From the NCBI GenBank assembly GCA_016937975.1, contig JAFGVN010000073.1:1-64000 (forward strand): DNA of 64,000 bases, written 5' to 3'. This document shows positions 44,711-54,204 of this stretch, piece after piece. This DNA is from Clostridia bacterium. Its GTDB lineage: Bacteria; Bacillota; Clostridia; Peptostreptococcales; Acidaminobacteraceae. Numbering within the stretch: the stretch's first letter is position 1; each line of letters opens with the position of its first letter. A model generated the notes under the pieces. That model worked only from the letters and a program-made list of their open reading frames with translations, was not told the DNA's origin and searched no databases. Position numbers and translations under genes: made by a program.

Positions 44711-45900
44711 GGATTTTAATTTTAAATCACTTTCCCCTTGAAGGATCAGGGAGTGGGATTTATACAAAGAACTTAGCACGAGAATTAAGTGAAATGGGTC
44801 ATGATGTGAAAGTCGTTTTTCCTGAAATTGAGTCGGTATCCTTTGATGCATTTGAAACAAGAGTGATTATGTTCAAGGGACCAGAAACTCAAGCCCCAGA
44901 AATTGATTATAATTTTCCTTGCTTTACATCACATCCAAGAAGTATCAATACATATTATGACTTATCACAAGAACAACTTGAGGCCTATGTAGATAAATTT
45001 GTTGAAGTGACTAAGGAAGAAGTAGAAACGTTTAAGCCAGATGTGATACATGCTCAGCATCTATGGATTACACCTTATGCCGCTTCTTTAACAGGCGTTC
45101 CATATATCGTTACTGCCCATGGCACGGATTTAAAAGGTTTTGTTAAAGACAAGCGATATCATAAATATGCCTTGGAAGGGGCTAAGAAAGCAAAGAAAAT
45201 TATCACCATCTCAGAACAAGTGGATGAAGAAGTGACAGCTTTGTATGGTGTGGAAAAAGAACGTAAGGTCCTTGTCTTAAATGGTTATGACGAGAACCTC
45301 TTTAAAGTTAAACCTTTAAAGAGAAGTGAGATCTTAAGTGATTTCAACATCTTCGAAGAACCTGATTATATCGTTTCATTTGCAGGTAAGCTCACACATT
45401 TTAAAGGTGTTGATGTGCTTTTGAAAGCTGCAAAGATTTATGAAAGAGCTATTGATGGGAATGTGTTAACTTTAATTGCAGGTAATGGAGAATTATATGA
45501 GGAACTTCATACCTTAAAAGAGCAATTGCACCTCCAACATGTGAGATTTTTAGGACATGTCAATCAAAATCAACTGGTTGATTTATATAATATTGCTGAT
45601 GTGAGTACAGTACCATCCAGAACAGAACCTTTTGGGTTGGTTGCCATTGAAGCCCTTGCTTGTGGGACGCCTGTAGTAGGAACCAATCAAGGTGGATTAC
45701 CTGATTTTCTCATTCCAGAAGTGGGTACATTAGTGCCAGTAGATGATGATATTGCCCTTGCAGATGCAATTGTAAAAGAAATAAAAACAGCGGACAAGGA
45801 AAAGAGAGCGAATGAAGCGGCAGCCTATGCGCTTAAGAATTTCTCTTGGAAGAAATCTATTGGCGTAGTCGCTGAATTATATGAAAGTGTCATGAAATAG
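44707..45900 (+). CDS. GT4-family glycosyltransferase (GT-B)
   Basis: 397 residues. The N-terminal acceptor domain (GSGSGIYTKNLARELSEMGHDV) and C-terminal donor domain carry the GT4 signatures: FAGKLTHFKGVDVLLKA, FLGHVNQNQLVDLYNIADV and PSRTEPFGLVAIEALACGTPVVGTNQGG (the EX7E motif). It transfers a sugar from a nucleotide donor with retained configuration, on the cytoplasmic side. It overlaps the preceding GT gene by 4 bp and is followed 12 bp later by the GT-CNB gene. Confidence 0.92.
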   Translation: MRILILNHFPLEGSGSGIYTKNLARELSEMGHDVKVVFPEIESVSFDAFETRVIMFKGPETQAPEIDYNFPCFTSHPRSINTYYDLSQEQLEAYVDKFVEVTKEEVETFKPDVIHAQHLWITPYAASLTGVPYIVTAHGTDLKGFVKDKRYHKYALEGAKKAKKIITISEQVDEEVTALYGVEKERKVLVLNGYDENLFKVKPLKRSEILSDFNIFEEPDYIVSFAGKLTHFKGVDVLLKAAKIYERAIDGNVLTLIAGNGELYEELHTLKEQLHLQHVRFLGHVNQNQLVDLYNIADVSTVPSRTEPFGLVAIEALACGTPVVGTNQGGLPDFLIPEVGTLVPVDDDIALADAIVKEIKTADKEKRANEAAAYALKNFSWKKSIGVVAELYESVMK

Positions 45901-45912
45901 AAAGGAGTATAT

Positions 45913-47655
45913 ATGCGTACTACAGTTGTAATTCCAAGCTATTGGAGTAGAGTAGATAACGCTTGGCAGCCGGGTGATGCGGTTTATGATCATCCAACAC
46001 CAATCAATGGTGAAGGCACTTTGGGTAGAACTTTGGAAAGTATGAAAATACTGAACAACAAGAAATTCAAATTGGTTATTCCTATTTGTCCTACCTGTAA
46101 AGAAGTTGAAGAAGCAGCAGAGAAGAGAGTGCGTGAAATTGTTGAGAAGGCAGATTTGAATATTGAAACTTATATTTTTACAGCTGAAAATCTGAGAACA
46201 ATTCGAGGGATCTTAATTGAGAAAGGTATGAAAGATGATCAAGTAAACCTTTTGAATATTCACGGCTATTCCAATGTTAGAAATATCTGTTTGTTTGTAT
46301 CACATATTTTATCTTCTGAGGTGACTATTCTTATAGATGACGATGAGAATTTTGAAAATCCAGACTTTATTAATATGGCAAAAGAATACATAGGGAAAAG
46401 GGTCTATGGTAAGGGCGTCTATGGTGTAGCTGGTTATTATCTCAACAAGTATGATGAGTTTTATGATGATGTGGAAATGGTGCCATGGATGACTTATTGG
46501 GATCGGTTTGGTTCTAAAACAAAAGCCTTTGATAAGATTATTTCATGCGATCCAAGATTGAAAGTAACACCGTTTGCTTTTGGTGGTTTGATGGTCATTC
46601 ATAAGAACTTATTTAAAACAGTAGCCTTTGACCCTGATGTGACTCGTGGTGAAGATATTGATTATTTAGTCAATGCCAAAATGTTTGGTTTTGATTTCTT
46701 CTTGGATAATAAACTAAACATCAAGCATTTACCACCAAAGAAAAATCATCCAATCTGGAAGCGTTTTAGAGAAGATATCTATCGTTTCTTGTATGAACAA
46801 GCAAAAATAAGATCTCAAGTAGAAGTGAACAATATGACGATGGTTAAAGCGAAAAACTTTGATCCATATCCAGGCGACTTTTTAAAAGACGATTTAGAGG
46901 ACAAAATTTACAAAACCAATGTTCTCTTGGCTTTGGAATATTTAGCAGATGGAGACATAGAAGGATGTAAGGAATCTATCAAGAATATTTATTTAAGTAA
47001 ATATGAGGCCATTCCAAAAGATGATCCATTTACCAAATATAGACGTGTTCAAAAAATCTGGACACAGATTATGGAAATGACCAGTAAAGAAAGAACGGTC
47101 ATCAGAAGAGTCATGGAGGAAAACAATCTTTCACATTCTTTAAGATCTTTACAGGATATTGAAATATCTTCATTATCCAAAGAGGAGATTATATTAAGAA
47201 TCAAGCACTTTGAAGACTTTAAGGATTTAGATGAAGCTGAATTAAAATTACTTGCAGATATCACGAGTGTGAGAGGTTATAAACAAGATGAAATTGTCTT
47301 CCAGATTGGTGATACAAATTTGGAATTTATGATGATCATCAAAGGCTGTGTAAGAATTTCCAAATTTAATGATTCCAATGAAGAAATTACCTTGGCAAAT
47401 ATCTGCAGTAATGGTGTAATCGGTGAAACTTCATTGATTAAAGAAAAATACAATGTTGTAGGTATTGCAGATGAGTTTACTGAAATGCTTGTTATGAAAA
47501 AAGAAGATTTGGAAGGGCTGATTGCTTCAGATCCTAAACTAGGCGTCAAAATGCTTTACATTATTTTGGAAAGACTGTATTATAAACTCAATAAAACGAA
47601 TCTCTTGTATCGAGATAAAATTATGCAAGAAGAAGGTCTACCAGAAATGAATTAG
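45913..47655 (+). CDS. Glycosyltransferase fused to a cyclic-nucleotide-binding (CRP-like) domain
   Basis: 580 residues. The N-terminal ~330 residues look like a GT2-type GT-A enzyme: TVVIPSYWSR, ILIDDDENFENPDF (DxD), FAFGGLMVIHKNLF, VTRGEDIDYLV. After a helical linker (about 330-430), residues ~435-565 form a cNMP-binding domain (GYKQDEIVFQIGDTNLEFMMIIKG, ANICSNGVIGETSLI). In the phosphate-binding cassette, GETSLIKEKYNVVGIA lacks the Arg that grips the cyclic phosphate, so the ligand may not be cAMP. There is no HTH, so the domain should regulate the enzyme, not DNA. AAAGGAG precedes ATG. Confidence 0.85.
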   Translation: MRTTVVIPSYWSRVDNAWQPGDAVYDHPTPINGEGTLGRTLESMKILNNKKFKLVIPICPTCKEVEEAAEKRVREIVEKADLNIETYIFTAENLRTIRGILIEKGMKDDQVNLLNIHGYSNVRNICLFVSHILSSEVTILIDDDENFENPDFINMAKEYIGKRVYGKGVYGVAGYYLNKYDEFYDDVEMVPWMTYWDRFGSKTKAFDKIISCDPRLKVTPFAFGGLMVIHKNLFKTVAFDPDVTRGEDIDYLVNAKMFGFDFFLDNKLNIKHLPPKKNHPIWKRFREDIYRFLYEQAKIRSQVEVNNMTMVKAKNFDPYPGDFLKDDLEDKIYKTNVLLALEYLADGDIEGCKESIKNIYLSKYEAIPKDDPFTKYRRVQKIWTQIMEMTSKERTVIRRVMEENNLSHSLRSLQDIEISSLSKEEIILRIKHFEDFKDLDEAELKLLADITSVRGYKQDEIVFQIGDTNLEFMMIIKGCVRISKFNDSNEEITLANICSNGVIGETSLIKEKYNVVGIADEFTEMLVMKKEDLEGLIASDPKLGVKMLYIILERLYYKLNKTNLLYRDKIMQEEGLPEMN

Positions 47656-47664
47656 GGGGACACA

Positions 47665-48534
47665 TTGAGTGTAAAAAAAGCAGTCATCCCTGCGGCTGGT
47701 TTTGGTACTAGGTTTTTACCTATGACTAAGGCTACGCCAAAGGAAATGTTGAATATAATTGATAAACCTGCCATTCAGTATATTGTAGAAGAAGCAGTTC
47801 AATCGGGTATTGAAGAAATTCTCATCATCACCATGCGCAACAAATCATCTATTGAGAATCACTTTGATGCATCACCTGAATTGGAATCCATACTCTTAAA
47901 ACAAAATAAAGAAGCCTTGTACAAAAAAACCCAGGCAGTTTCTCAATTAGCTGATATCTTTTACAAAAGACAAAAAAACATCAGTGGTTTGGGACAAGCA
48001 ATTCTAGAAGCAAAAGCTTTTGTAGGTAATGAACCTTTTGCTGTCTTGTTAGCCGATGATCTCATTGTCAGTGAAGTTCCTTGCTTAAAGCAACTCATCA
48101 GCATCTTTGAGGATAAGAAGGCTTCAACTATTGGTGTTCAAAAAGTTGAAAGTTGGGAAGTGGAGAAGTATGGGATTGTGGAAGGCACAGGAGCAGACCA
48201 TAAACTTCTTAAAGTAAAACATCTTGTTGAAAAACCTTTAGAAGAGGATGCGCCAAGTGAAATGGCCATTTTAGGACGCTATGTCTTAACCCCAGGTATT
48301 TTTGAAATCCTCGAAAACACAGAACCTGGGTATAACGGTGAATTACAACTTACAGATGCACTGAATACTTTGTCTAAAAAAGAAGAGGTTTATGCTTTTC
48401 AATTTGATGGAACAAGATTTGATTTAGGAGATAAGTTAGGTTATCTAAAAGCAACTGTAACCTTAGCCTTACAGCATGAAGAACTACAAGATGATTTCAG
48501 AGTTTTTATAAAGAACCTCAGTAAAAATCTTTAA
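47665..48534 (+). CDS. galU: UTP-glucose-1-phosphate uridylyltransferase
   Basis: 289 residues, typical GalU. Nucleotide-binding motif AVIPAAGFGTRFLPMTKATPKEML, then VLLADDLI and the sugar site EKPLEEDAPSEMAILGRYV. It makes UDP-glucose, the likely donor, directly or after epimerisation, for the upstream glycosyltransferases. It starts with TTG 47665 behind GGGGGACAC, 9 bp after the GT-CNB gene. Last gene of the cluster. Confidence 0.96.
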   Translation: MSVKKAVIPAAGFGTRFLPMTKATPKEMLNIIDKPAIQYIVEEAVQSGIEEILIITMRNKSSIENHFDASPELESILLKQNKEALYKKTQAVSQLADIFYKRQKNISGLGQAILEAKAFVGNEPFAVLLADDLIVSEVPCLKQLISIFEDKKASTIGVQKVESWEVEKYGIVEGTGADHKLLKVKHLVEKPLEEDAPSEMAILGRYVLTPGIFEILENTEPGYNGELQLTDALNTLSKKEEVYAFQFDGTRFDLGDKLGYLKATVTLALQHEELQDDFRVFIKNLSKNL

Positions 48535-48560
48535 TCCCAAGCAAGGCTTGGGATTTTTTT
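48533..48560 (+). terminator. Terminator of the glycosyltransferase-galU operon
   Basis: AATCCCAAGC-AAG-GCTTGGGATT followed by T-run; overlaps the galU stop. Confidence 0.92.
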
Positions 48561-48575
48561 GTTAAGATTTTGCTC

Positions 48576-49247
48576 CTATTTTTTTATGCGATGTCCAGCC
48601 TTCTTAATACATGCGCGTGCGAGAATAGCAGTTGGATCAATAAAACGAGGACCCTTGAAAATCAAAGGAAGCTCCGTACAACCCAAGATGACCGCATCGA
48701 CATTTAAAGCGGAAAGTTGGATCTGGATTTCTTCGACCTCATGGGAATTGACTTTACCGTACTTTTTATAATCATAAATCAGTTTATGTATTTTTCCCTT
48801 TAGGATCTCATTGGGTTCTAGTAATTCAGAATTCTTAAAGCAGTTTTGATATAAATTTGAAGCATAAGTCCCTTGAGTTGCCAATAGAAGCACTTTCTTT
48901 AAATTGTTTTTAAGAATATAGTGATAAGTTTCCTTGATCATATGGATAAGAGGTGTAGAAATTTTCTCTTTGATTGCTTCATAAAAAAAATGAGCTGTAT
49001 TACAAGGTATTGCAATGTAATCCACTTTTAATGATTCCAGACGTTTTGCTGCCTCTAGGATATATTCAGAGGGATTATGCTCGCCAGTAAGAATATAGTG
49101 ACTTCGATCTGGAATCCTTGCATGGTTGTCAATAATGATATGGACATGATCTTGATCCTTAGTCACATGTGTTTGCTTTATGATTTTATGAAACAAATCA
49201 AGAGTTGCTTCTGAACCCATCCCTCCTATAATACCGATTGTTTTCAT
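48576..49247 (-). CDS. Aspartate/glutamate racemase family protein
   Basis: 223 residues. Both catalytic cysteines are present: IPCNTAHFF and ILGCTELPLIF. The start IGIIGGMGSEATLDLFHKII is typical of the aspartate racemase branch. It interconverts D- and L-amino acids without cofactor; the exact amino acid is not certain. ATG 49247 lies 4 bases after AAGGAGGT; the track start 49262 is less well placed. It is divergent from a LysR gene, which probably controls it. Confidence 0.9.
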   Translation of the reverse strand: MKTIGIIGGMGSEATLDLFHKIIKQTHVTKDQDHVHIIIDNHARIPDRSHYILTGEHNPSEYILEAAKRLESLKVDYIAIPCNTAHFFYEAIKEKISTPLIHMIKETYHYILKNNLKKVLLLATQGTYASNLYQNCFKNSELLEPNEILKGKIHKLIYDYKKYGKVNSHEVEEIQIQLSALNVDAVILGCTELPLIFKGPRFIDPTAILARACIKKAGHRIKK

Positions 49248-49338
49248 AAATACCTCCTTCATAGGAACAGTTTATCCTGTTATAATTAATATGAGAAATA
49301 CTTTGTTTGCCTATTATTAATACAAAAAGGATATAAAT

Positions 49339-50193
49339 ATGGATTTTAAAAAACTGATTTATTTTGTAAGTGTTGCAGAAAACTTAAGTTATTCAAAGGC
49401 AGCTGAGAAATTGCATATGTCACAACCTCCCTTAACTTATCAAATAAAACTGTTGGAGGACGCTTTGGGTGTGTCTTTATTTAAACGAACGACTCGTCGT
49501 GTGGAGCTGACAAAGGCAGGAGAAATTCTTCTTGAAAGAGCACGACAAATATTAGAGCTCATTGAACTCACAACGGAAGAAATCAAGCAACATCAATTAG
49601 AAAAGAAAATCTTAAAAATTGGTTTTGTTGCTTCTTCAGCGGCACTCTTATCGCCAAAGAAACTAAAAGCATATCATGAAATTCATGGTGATGTTCATTT
49701 TCATCTGAAAGAGGGGAGTACTTATGAGGTTTTAGATGATCTCAATCATGGCTTAGTAGATGTGGGTTTAGTAAGAACACCCTTTAACGGTGAAAATTAT
49801 GAAATTACATACTTATCAGATGAACCGATGATTGCTGTCAGTTTAAATCAGATGAAAACATCTTTAAAGTTGGAGGATTTGAAAGATGTGCCTTTGGTTT
49901 TAGATAAACGCTTTAAAACCCTCATTATGAATTCTTGCATCAAAGAAGGTTTTATGCCATCTATCATATGTGAGGGAGAGGATTCAAGGTCCTTATTGTC
50001 ATGGGTAGAATCTGGTCTGGGTGTTGCCATCTTGCCTTACAGTGGTAGAAAATTCATGTCAGAAATGTTGACCTATGGCTTAATCAGTTCGAAAGCTTTG
50101 GTGACTAAAAGTGCTATTGTAAGAAGAAAAGAAAATGTTTATGAAGATTATTTAGAGGATTTCATTGGCATTTTAAAACACCCAGCAGAGTAA
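49339..50193 (+). CDS. LysR-family transcriptional regulator
   Basis: 284 residues. The N-terminal HTH (FVSVAENLSYSKAAEKLHMSQPPLTYQIKLLEDALGVSLFKRTTRR) is a textbook LysR domain; the rest is the periplasmic-binding-like effector domain (about 90-280). It is divergent from the racemase gene with a 91-bp gap, the normal arrangement for a LysR and its target. Effector unknown. Confidence 0.93.
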   Translation: MDFKKLIYFVSVAENLSYSKAAEKLHMSQPPLTYQIKLLEDALGVSLFKRTTRRVELTKAGEILLERARQILELIELTTEEIKQHQLEKKILKIGFVASSAALLSPKKLKAYHEIHGDVHFHLKEGSTYEVLDDLNHGLVDVGLVRTPFNGENYEITYLSDEPMIAVSLNQMKTSLKLEDLKDVPLVLDKRFKTLIMNSCIKEGFMPSIICEGEDSRSLLSWVESGLGVAILPYSGRKFMSEMLTYGLISSKALVTKSAIVRRKENVYEDYLEDFIGILKHPAE

Positions 50194-50203
50194 CTGGGTG
50201 TTT
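50178..50203 (+). terminator. Terminator between lysR and pepV
   Basis: ACACCCAG-CAGAGTAA-CTGGGTGT, then TT. The stop codon is within the loop. Stem of 8 bp, short T-tract. Confidence 0.65.
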
Positions 50204-50209
50204 GTAAAC

Positions 50210-51598
50210 TTATTTTGCAAGTTCATAAATAGCTGAAGCATAAATTTGAGCAGTCTTTACAAAATTATCAATTGAGATAAATTCATTCTTTTGATGGGCC
50301 AACTCTGGATCCCCAGGGAATACACCACCAAAGGCTACTGCATTTTTCATGGCTCTTGCATAAGTGCCGCCACCTGTTGTTGTTGGTTCACTCATGTCTC
50401 CTGTATGTTCACGATAAACCTTCATTAAGGTTACAATTAATGGATGATCCTTAGGAAAGTATATTGGTTCCATATGATCGAGAAGCTTATATTCCAGGTC
50501 AATGGGCTTGAAGCTTTCTTTAATGCCATTTTCTACATCTTCAAATGGTGTTGTAATTGGATAACGTGTATTGATGATCATCTTTACACCTTCAGGCGTT
50601 AAATCAATTTTACCCACATTGTATGTCAATTTACCTGAATCTTCATCTTCAAAAGCACAACCAGCTCTTTCACCATTGTACTCACGACCAATGATCATTT
50701 CATAGTATCGAATAAAACCTGAAAGGTCACCAATTTCAATGTCTAAAACATTGATAAAATCCAAAAGTACTGCGATAGCATTTAATCCTTTTTCAGGTGT
50801 TGATCCATGAGCAGAAATGCCTTTAGAATGGATGGTGGTAATACCATCTTTTCTCTCAAGGGTTAATTCACCACCACGGTCTTCCATGTAAGCACTTACA
50901 AATGAATCAATGTTGTAGGTTTCTCTAATCTTTGCTTCTGCCCAGTCGGGAACCATGTTGGCTGCATTGCCGCCTTTAATACTTAATACTTCAATGCCTC
51001 CATCAATTAATCTTTCTTTAAAAGCTTTAGAAGCTTCGAAAACCATGATCCCTTTTTCGCCATGACATGCTGGGAAATCAGAGTCCGGTGTGAAAGCCAA
51101 ATGAGGTGTTGCTTCGTGGTCCAAGTAGTACTTTATACCTTTCCAACCGGTTTCTTCATTTAATCCAAAAATTAATCGAACCCGCTTATTGAGTTTTACC
51201 CCAGAATCTACTATGGCTTTCATAGCATAAAGTGATGCAATGGCAGGACCTTTGTCATCTAAAGTGCCTCTTCCAAAGACTTTTCCATCAACGATTTCAC
51301 CACCATATGGATTGTAATCCCAACCTTCTCCTGCAGGCACAACATCTAAATGAACAAGAATCCCCACGATTTCATCGCCTTCTCCTATTTCAGCATGACC
51401 TGCATAATTATCAACATTTTTTGTTTTAAAGCCTAATGATTCTGCTAAGTTTAAAGTATACATTAAGCAGTCATGTACATCCTTGCCAAAAGGCATGTCA
51501 CCATCAGGCTGTCCTTCTACAGAAGGAAATTTCAAAATATCTTGTAATGAAGTCACCATTTGACTTTGCATATCTAATATTTTAGTGTTAAAAATCAT
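50210..51598 (-). CDS. pepV: Dipeptidase PepV (M20 family)
   Basis: 462 residues, normal PepV length. Zinc ligands and catalytic residues are visible: VHLDVVPAGEGWDYNPYGG (His and Asp), GRGTLDDKGP (bridging Asp), FGLNEETGWKG (catalytic Glu-Glu) and TPDSDFP. C-terminal TTGGGTYARAM and GDPELAHQKNEF supply the remaining ligands. It hydrolyses dipeptides in the cytoplasm. AAGGGGGA precedes ATG. Monocistronic. Confidence 0.95.
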   Translation of the reverse strand: MIFNTKILDMQSQMVTSLQDILKFPSVEGQPDGDMPFGKDVHDCLMYTLNLAESLGFKTKNVDNYAGHAEIGEGDEIVGILVHLDVVPAGEGWDYNPYGGEIVDGKVFGRGTLDDKGPAIASLYAMKAIVDSGVKLNKRVRLIFGLNEETGWKGIKYYLDHEATPHLAFTPDSDFPACHGEKGIMVFEASKAFKERLIDGGIEVLSIKGGNAANMVPDWAEAKIRETYNIDSFVSAYMEDRGGELTLERKDGITTIHSKGISAHGSTPEKGLNAIAVLLDFINVLDIEIGDLSGFIRYYEMIIGREYNGERAGCAFEDEDSGKLTYNVGKIDLTPEGVKMIINTRYPITTPFEDVENGIKESFKPIDLEYKLLDHMEPIYFPKDHPLIVTLMKVYREHTGDMSEPTTTGGGTYARAMKNAVAFGGVFPGDPELAHQKNEFISIDNFVKTAQIYASAIYELAK

Positions 51599-51720
51599 GA
51601 TATCCCCCTTTTCTTTCGCTCTGATAATATTGTAGCTTTTATAAGTTGTTTTTTCTAGTATCTATCACAAGTTTGGTTGAGTTAAAGAAAAAAAGGTATA
51701 AATGAAACGAGGAGATTAAT

Positions 51721-52983
51721 ATGAATATTTTACATATAGATAATAGCAGAATGATTCATGCTGCTTCTAAGGAATTGGTTGAAAGTTTAAATCATTTGTA
51801 TTTTGGTGCACAAAATGTAAGTGAAGCCTATGAAATATTAAGTGAGCATAAAATTAATATCATTATCACAGGGCTAGAAATGTCAGATTGTGATGGTGAA
51901 GAGTTTATTCGAAATCTAAACAACTCTCCCTATAAGAACATTCCTGTAGCTGTTTTAACTTCAACAGACAGTTTTGAGTTGCGTCAAAAATTATTTGAAC
52001 TGGGTGTTGTTGATTATCAATTGAAGCAAAACTTCACATTAAAAAGATTGAAATCTTATGTAGAAGCTTTGGCGATTAGTGATGAACTCATTATGACACT
52101 CAGAAGATTTAAAGTAGCAGTGATTGACGATTCGGTATTAACCATTAATGTCATCAAGAACATTTTTAATTTAAATCAGGTTTTTAATGTCGATTATTTT
52201 TTTGATGTCAAAACCCTTGTTGAAAGTGAGATGAATTACGATTTATATATTGTGGACTTAGTTCTGCCTGAAACCAGTGGAGAAGAATTGGTTTTGAAGT
52301 TAAAAGAAGAAAATCAAGAAAGTATCATCATTATGATTTCTTCTACGTCAAATTACAAAACCATTTCCCATGTTTTGAATCTTGGAGCCAATGATTTTAT
52401 CGTTAAACCCTTTGATGCCAATACCTTCATCATTCGTATCAAGTCCCATATTCGTAATCATTTGCTCATGAAAGCTTTAGAAGAGAAAAATAGAGAGTTG
52501 TTAGAGCTTTCTGTAACAGATGGTTTAACGAAGGTCTATAATCACAGACACATTGTTCAAGTCTTGAAAGATGAAGTGAATCGCTCAGAAAGATATAATC
52601 ATTCTCTTTCCATTATATTATTAGATTTAGACAATTTTAAAAGCGTAAACGATACTTATGGTCATCAAGTCGGTGATCAAGTTTTGATAGAGGTTGGAAA
52701 AACAATCAAAAATAACATTAGAGAAGGCGATGTTATTGGGCGCTATGGTGGAGAAGAGTTTCTAGTCATTTTGCCAGAGACCACTTTAGAAGGTGCTATT
52801 GCTGTAGGGGAAAAACTCAGAAAAGCCATAGCATCCATAGTCTATGAAGAGAAAAAGTTAAATACCACAGTTAGTGGTGGAATTGCCATTTTTAATCACT
52901 TTGACTTCAGCAGAATGATTCGTATTGCAGATATCAATTTATATCAGGCAAAAAAAGACGGAAAAAACCGAATTGTATGTTGA
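51721..52983 (+). CDS. REC-REC-GGDEF diguanylate cyclase
   Basis: 420 residues. The first receiver (about 1-118) is degenerate: the phosphoacceptor position reads NIIITGLEMS, Gly instead of Asp. The second receiver (about 125-245) is intact with VIDDS, Asp179 in IVDLVLPE and Lys in FIVKPFDA. The GGDEF domain (about 260-420) has RYGGEEF at 341-347 and an RxxD inhibitory site (REGD) five residues before it. It should make c-di-GMP when phosphorylated, with product inhibition. Monocistronic; no kinase adjacent. CGAGGAG precedes ATG. Confidence 0.93.
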   Translation: MNILHIDNSRMIHAASKELVESLNHLYFGAQNVSEAYEILSEHKINIIITGLEMSDCDGEEFIRNLNNSPYKNIPVAVLTSTDSFELRQKLFELGVVDYQLKQNFTLKRLKSYVEALAISDELIMTLRRFKVAVIDDSVLTINVIKNIFNLNQVFNVDYFFDVKTLVESEMNYDLYIVDLVLPETSGEELVLKLKEENQESIIIMISSTSNYKTISHVLNLGANDFIVKPFDANTFIIRIKSHIRNHLLMKALEEKNRELLELSVTDGLTKVYNHRHIVQVLKDEVNRSERYNHSLSIILLDLDNFKSVNDTYGHQVGDQVLIEVGKTIKNNIREGDVIGRYGGEEFLVILPETTLEGAIAVGEKLRKAIASIVYEEKKLNTTVSGGIAIFNHFDFSRMIRIADINLYQAKKDGKNRIVC

Positions 52984-52996
52984 TGCTTCTGAAGTA

Positions 52997-53005
52997 TGTT
53001 ATAAT
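52997..53005 (+). promoter_or_regulatory. Extended -10 promoter before the methyltransferase gene
   Basis: TGTTATAAT, an extended -10 (TGN plus TATAAT) 30 bp before the start codon. Confidence 0.55.
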
Positions 53006-53034
53006 AATTGAGGAATTAAAATAGAGAGGTAAAT

Positions 53035-54204
53035 ATGGAGCAAATTTTAAAATTATTAGAGACAACAATAAAAGAAGAAAAGTTAATCTATGCTGTGTTC
53101 AGTAATATCAGAAAAGGTGTTGATAAGGAATTTAAAAAATTAAAAATCAAGCCTGTTTTAATAAAAAACGAAAGAAAGTGGCATTTCGAGTATGAATATG
53201 ACACCAAGGTAACACATGAGAATCTAAGTGATGTGGAAGCCATTGATATCGCTTATGGTTTATGTGCTACATATTTCAAGCAGGCCATGATTTATGCCTT
53301 AGATGCAGACTATCAGATTCTTTTGAGTAAAAAGGGGATTCCTAAGATTCTGAAAAAAGCACCTTCAAGAAACACATTTGATTTATCTCATAATCGAAAA
53401 AAGAACTATATTATAGAAGAAAATGTGCCAAACCCATTTTTACATGCACTAGGTGTTATGAATGAGAAGGGACAAGTGAATAAAAAACGCTATGATAAGT
53501 TTAGGCAGCTTAACAGGTATTTGGAAATTATTTCAGATTGCGTTCCCCATTTAGACACAACAAAAAAGATTCAAGTGGTTGATTTTGGTTGTGGGAAAGC
53601 CTATTTGACTTTTGCAATGTACTATTATCTCGTTGAAATGCTTCATTTAGATGCAGATATTATTGGACTAGATTTGAAAACAGATGTAATTGAATATTGT
53701 AATGATCTCGCCAACAAATTAAAATATAAAAATTTGCATTTTGTTCAAGGGGATATAAAAAGTTTTGCTGGCTTAAATCATGTGGATATGGTTGTATCCT
53801 TACATGCTTGTGATACCGCAACAGATGAATCCTTGGCAAAGGCCATTGAGTGGGATGCCGATGTGATCTTGGCAGTGCCTTGTTGCCAACATGAGTTGTT
53901 TAAAAAAATGCACAACCCGATAATGGCAAGTATGGAGAAACATGGCTTGATTAAAGAAAGACTGTCATCCTTAATTACAGACAGTATTCGGGCAAATGTT
54001 TTAGAAATTATGGGTTATAATACTCAAGTGTTAGAGTTTATTGATATGGAACATACGCCAAAGAACATTTTGATTCGGGGCTATAAAACTGGACAAATCA
54101 ATGAAAGTGCAATAAAAGAGTATAAAGAGTTTAAACATTTCTGGCATGTGCAGCCCTATATTGAACAGGCTGTTGGGAAAACATTACAAGAAAGGATTAA
54201 GTGA
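53035..54204 (+). CDS. SAM-dependent methyltransferase (Methyltransf_32-like)
   Basis: 389 residues. An N-terminal domain (about 1-170) unlike common families precedes a class I methyltransferase domain: motif I VVDFGCGKAYLTFAM, then IIGLDLKTDVIEYC, LHFVQGDIKSF and SLHACDTATDESLAKAI. The HACDTATDE motif and the CCQHEL segment are typical of the Methyltransf_32 (GSTCD-like) family, thought to act on RNA. The substrate is not known. The stop overlaps the GNAT start (TGATG). Confidence 0.82.
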   Translation: MEQILKLLETTIKEEKLIYAVFSNIRKGVDKEFKKLKIKPVLIKNERKWHFEYEYDTKVTHENLSDVEAIDIAYGLCATYFKQAMIYALDADYQILLSKKGIPKILKKAPSRNTFDLSHNRKKNYIIEENVPNPFLHALGVMNEKGQVNKKRYDKFRQLNRYLEIISDCVPHLDTTKKIQVVDFGCGKAYLTFAMYYYLVEMLHLDADIIGLDLKTDVIEYCNDLANKLKYKNLHFVQGDIKSFAGLNHVDMVVSLHACDTATDESLAKAIEWDADVILAVPCCQHELFKKMHNPIMASMEKHGLIKERLSSLITDSIRANVLEIMGYNTQVLEFIDMEHTPKNILIRGYKTGQINESAIKEYKEFKHFWHVQPYIEQAVGKTLQERIK

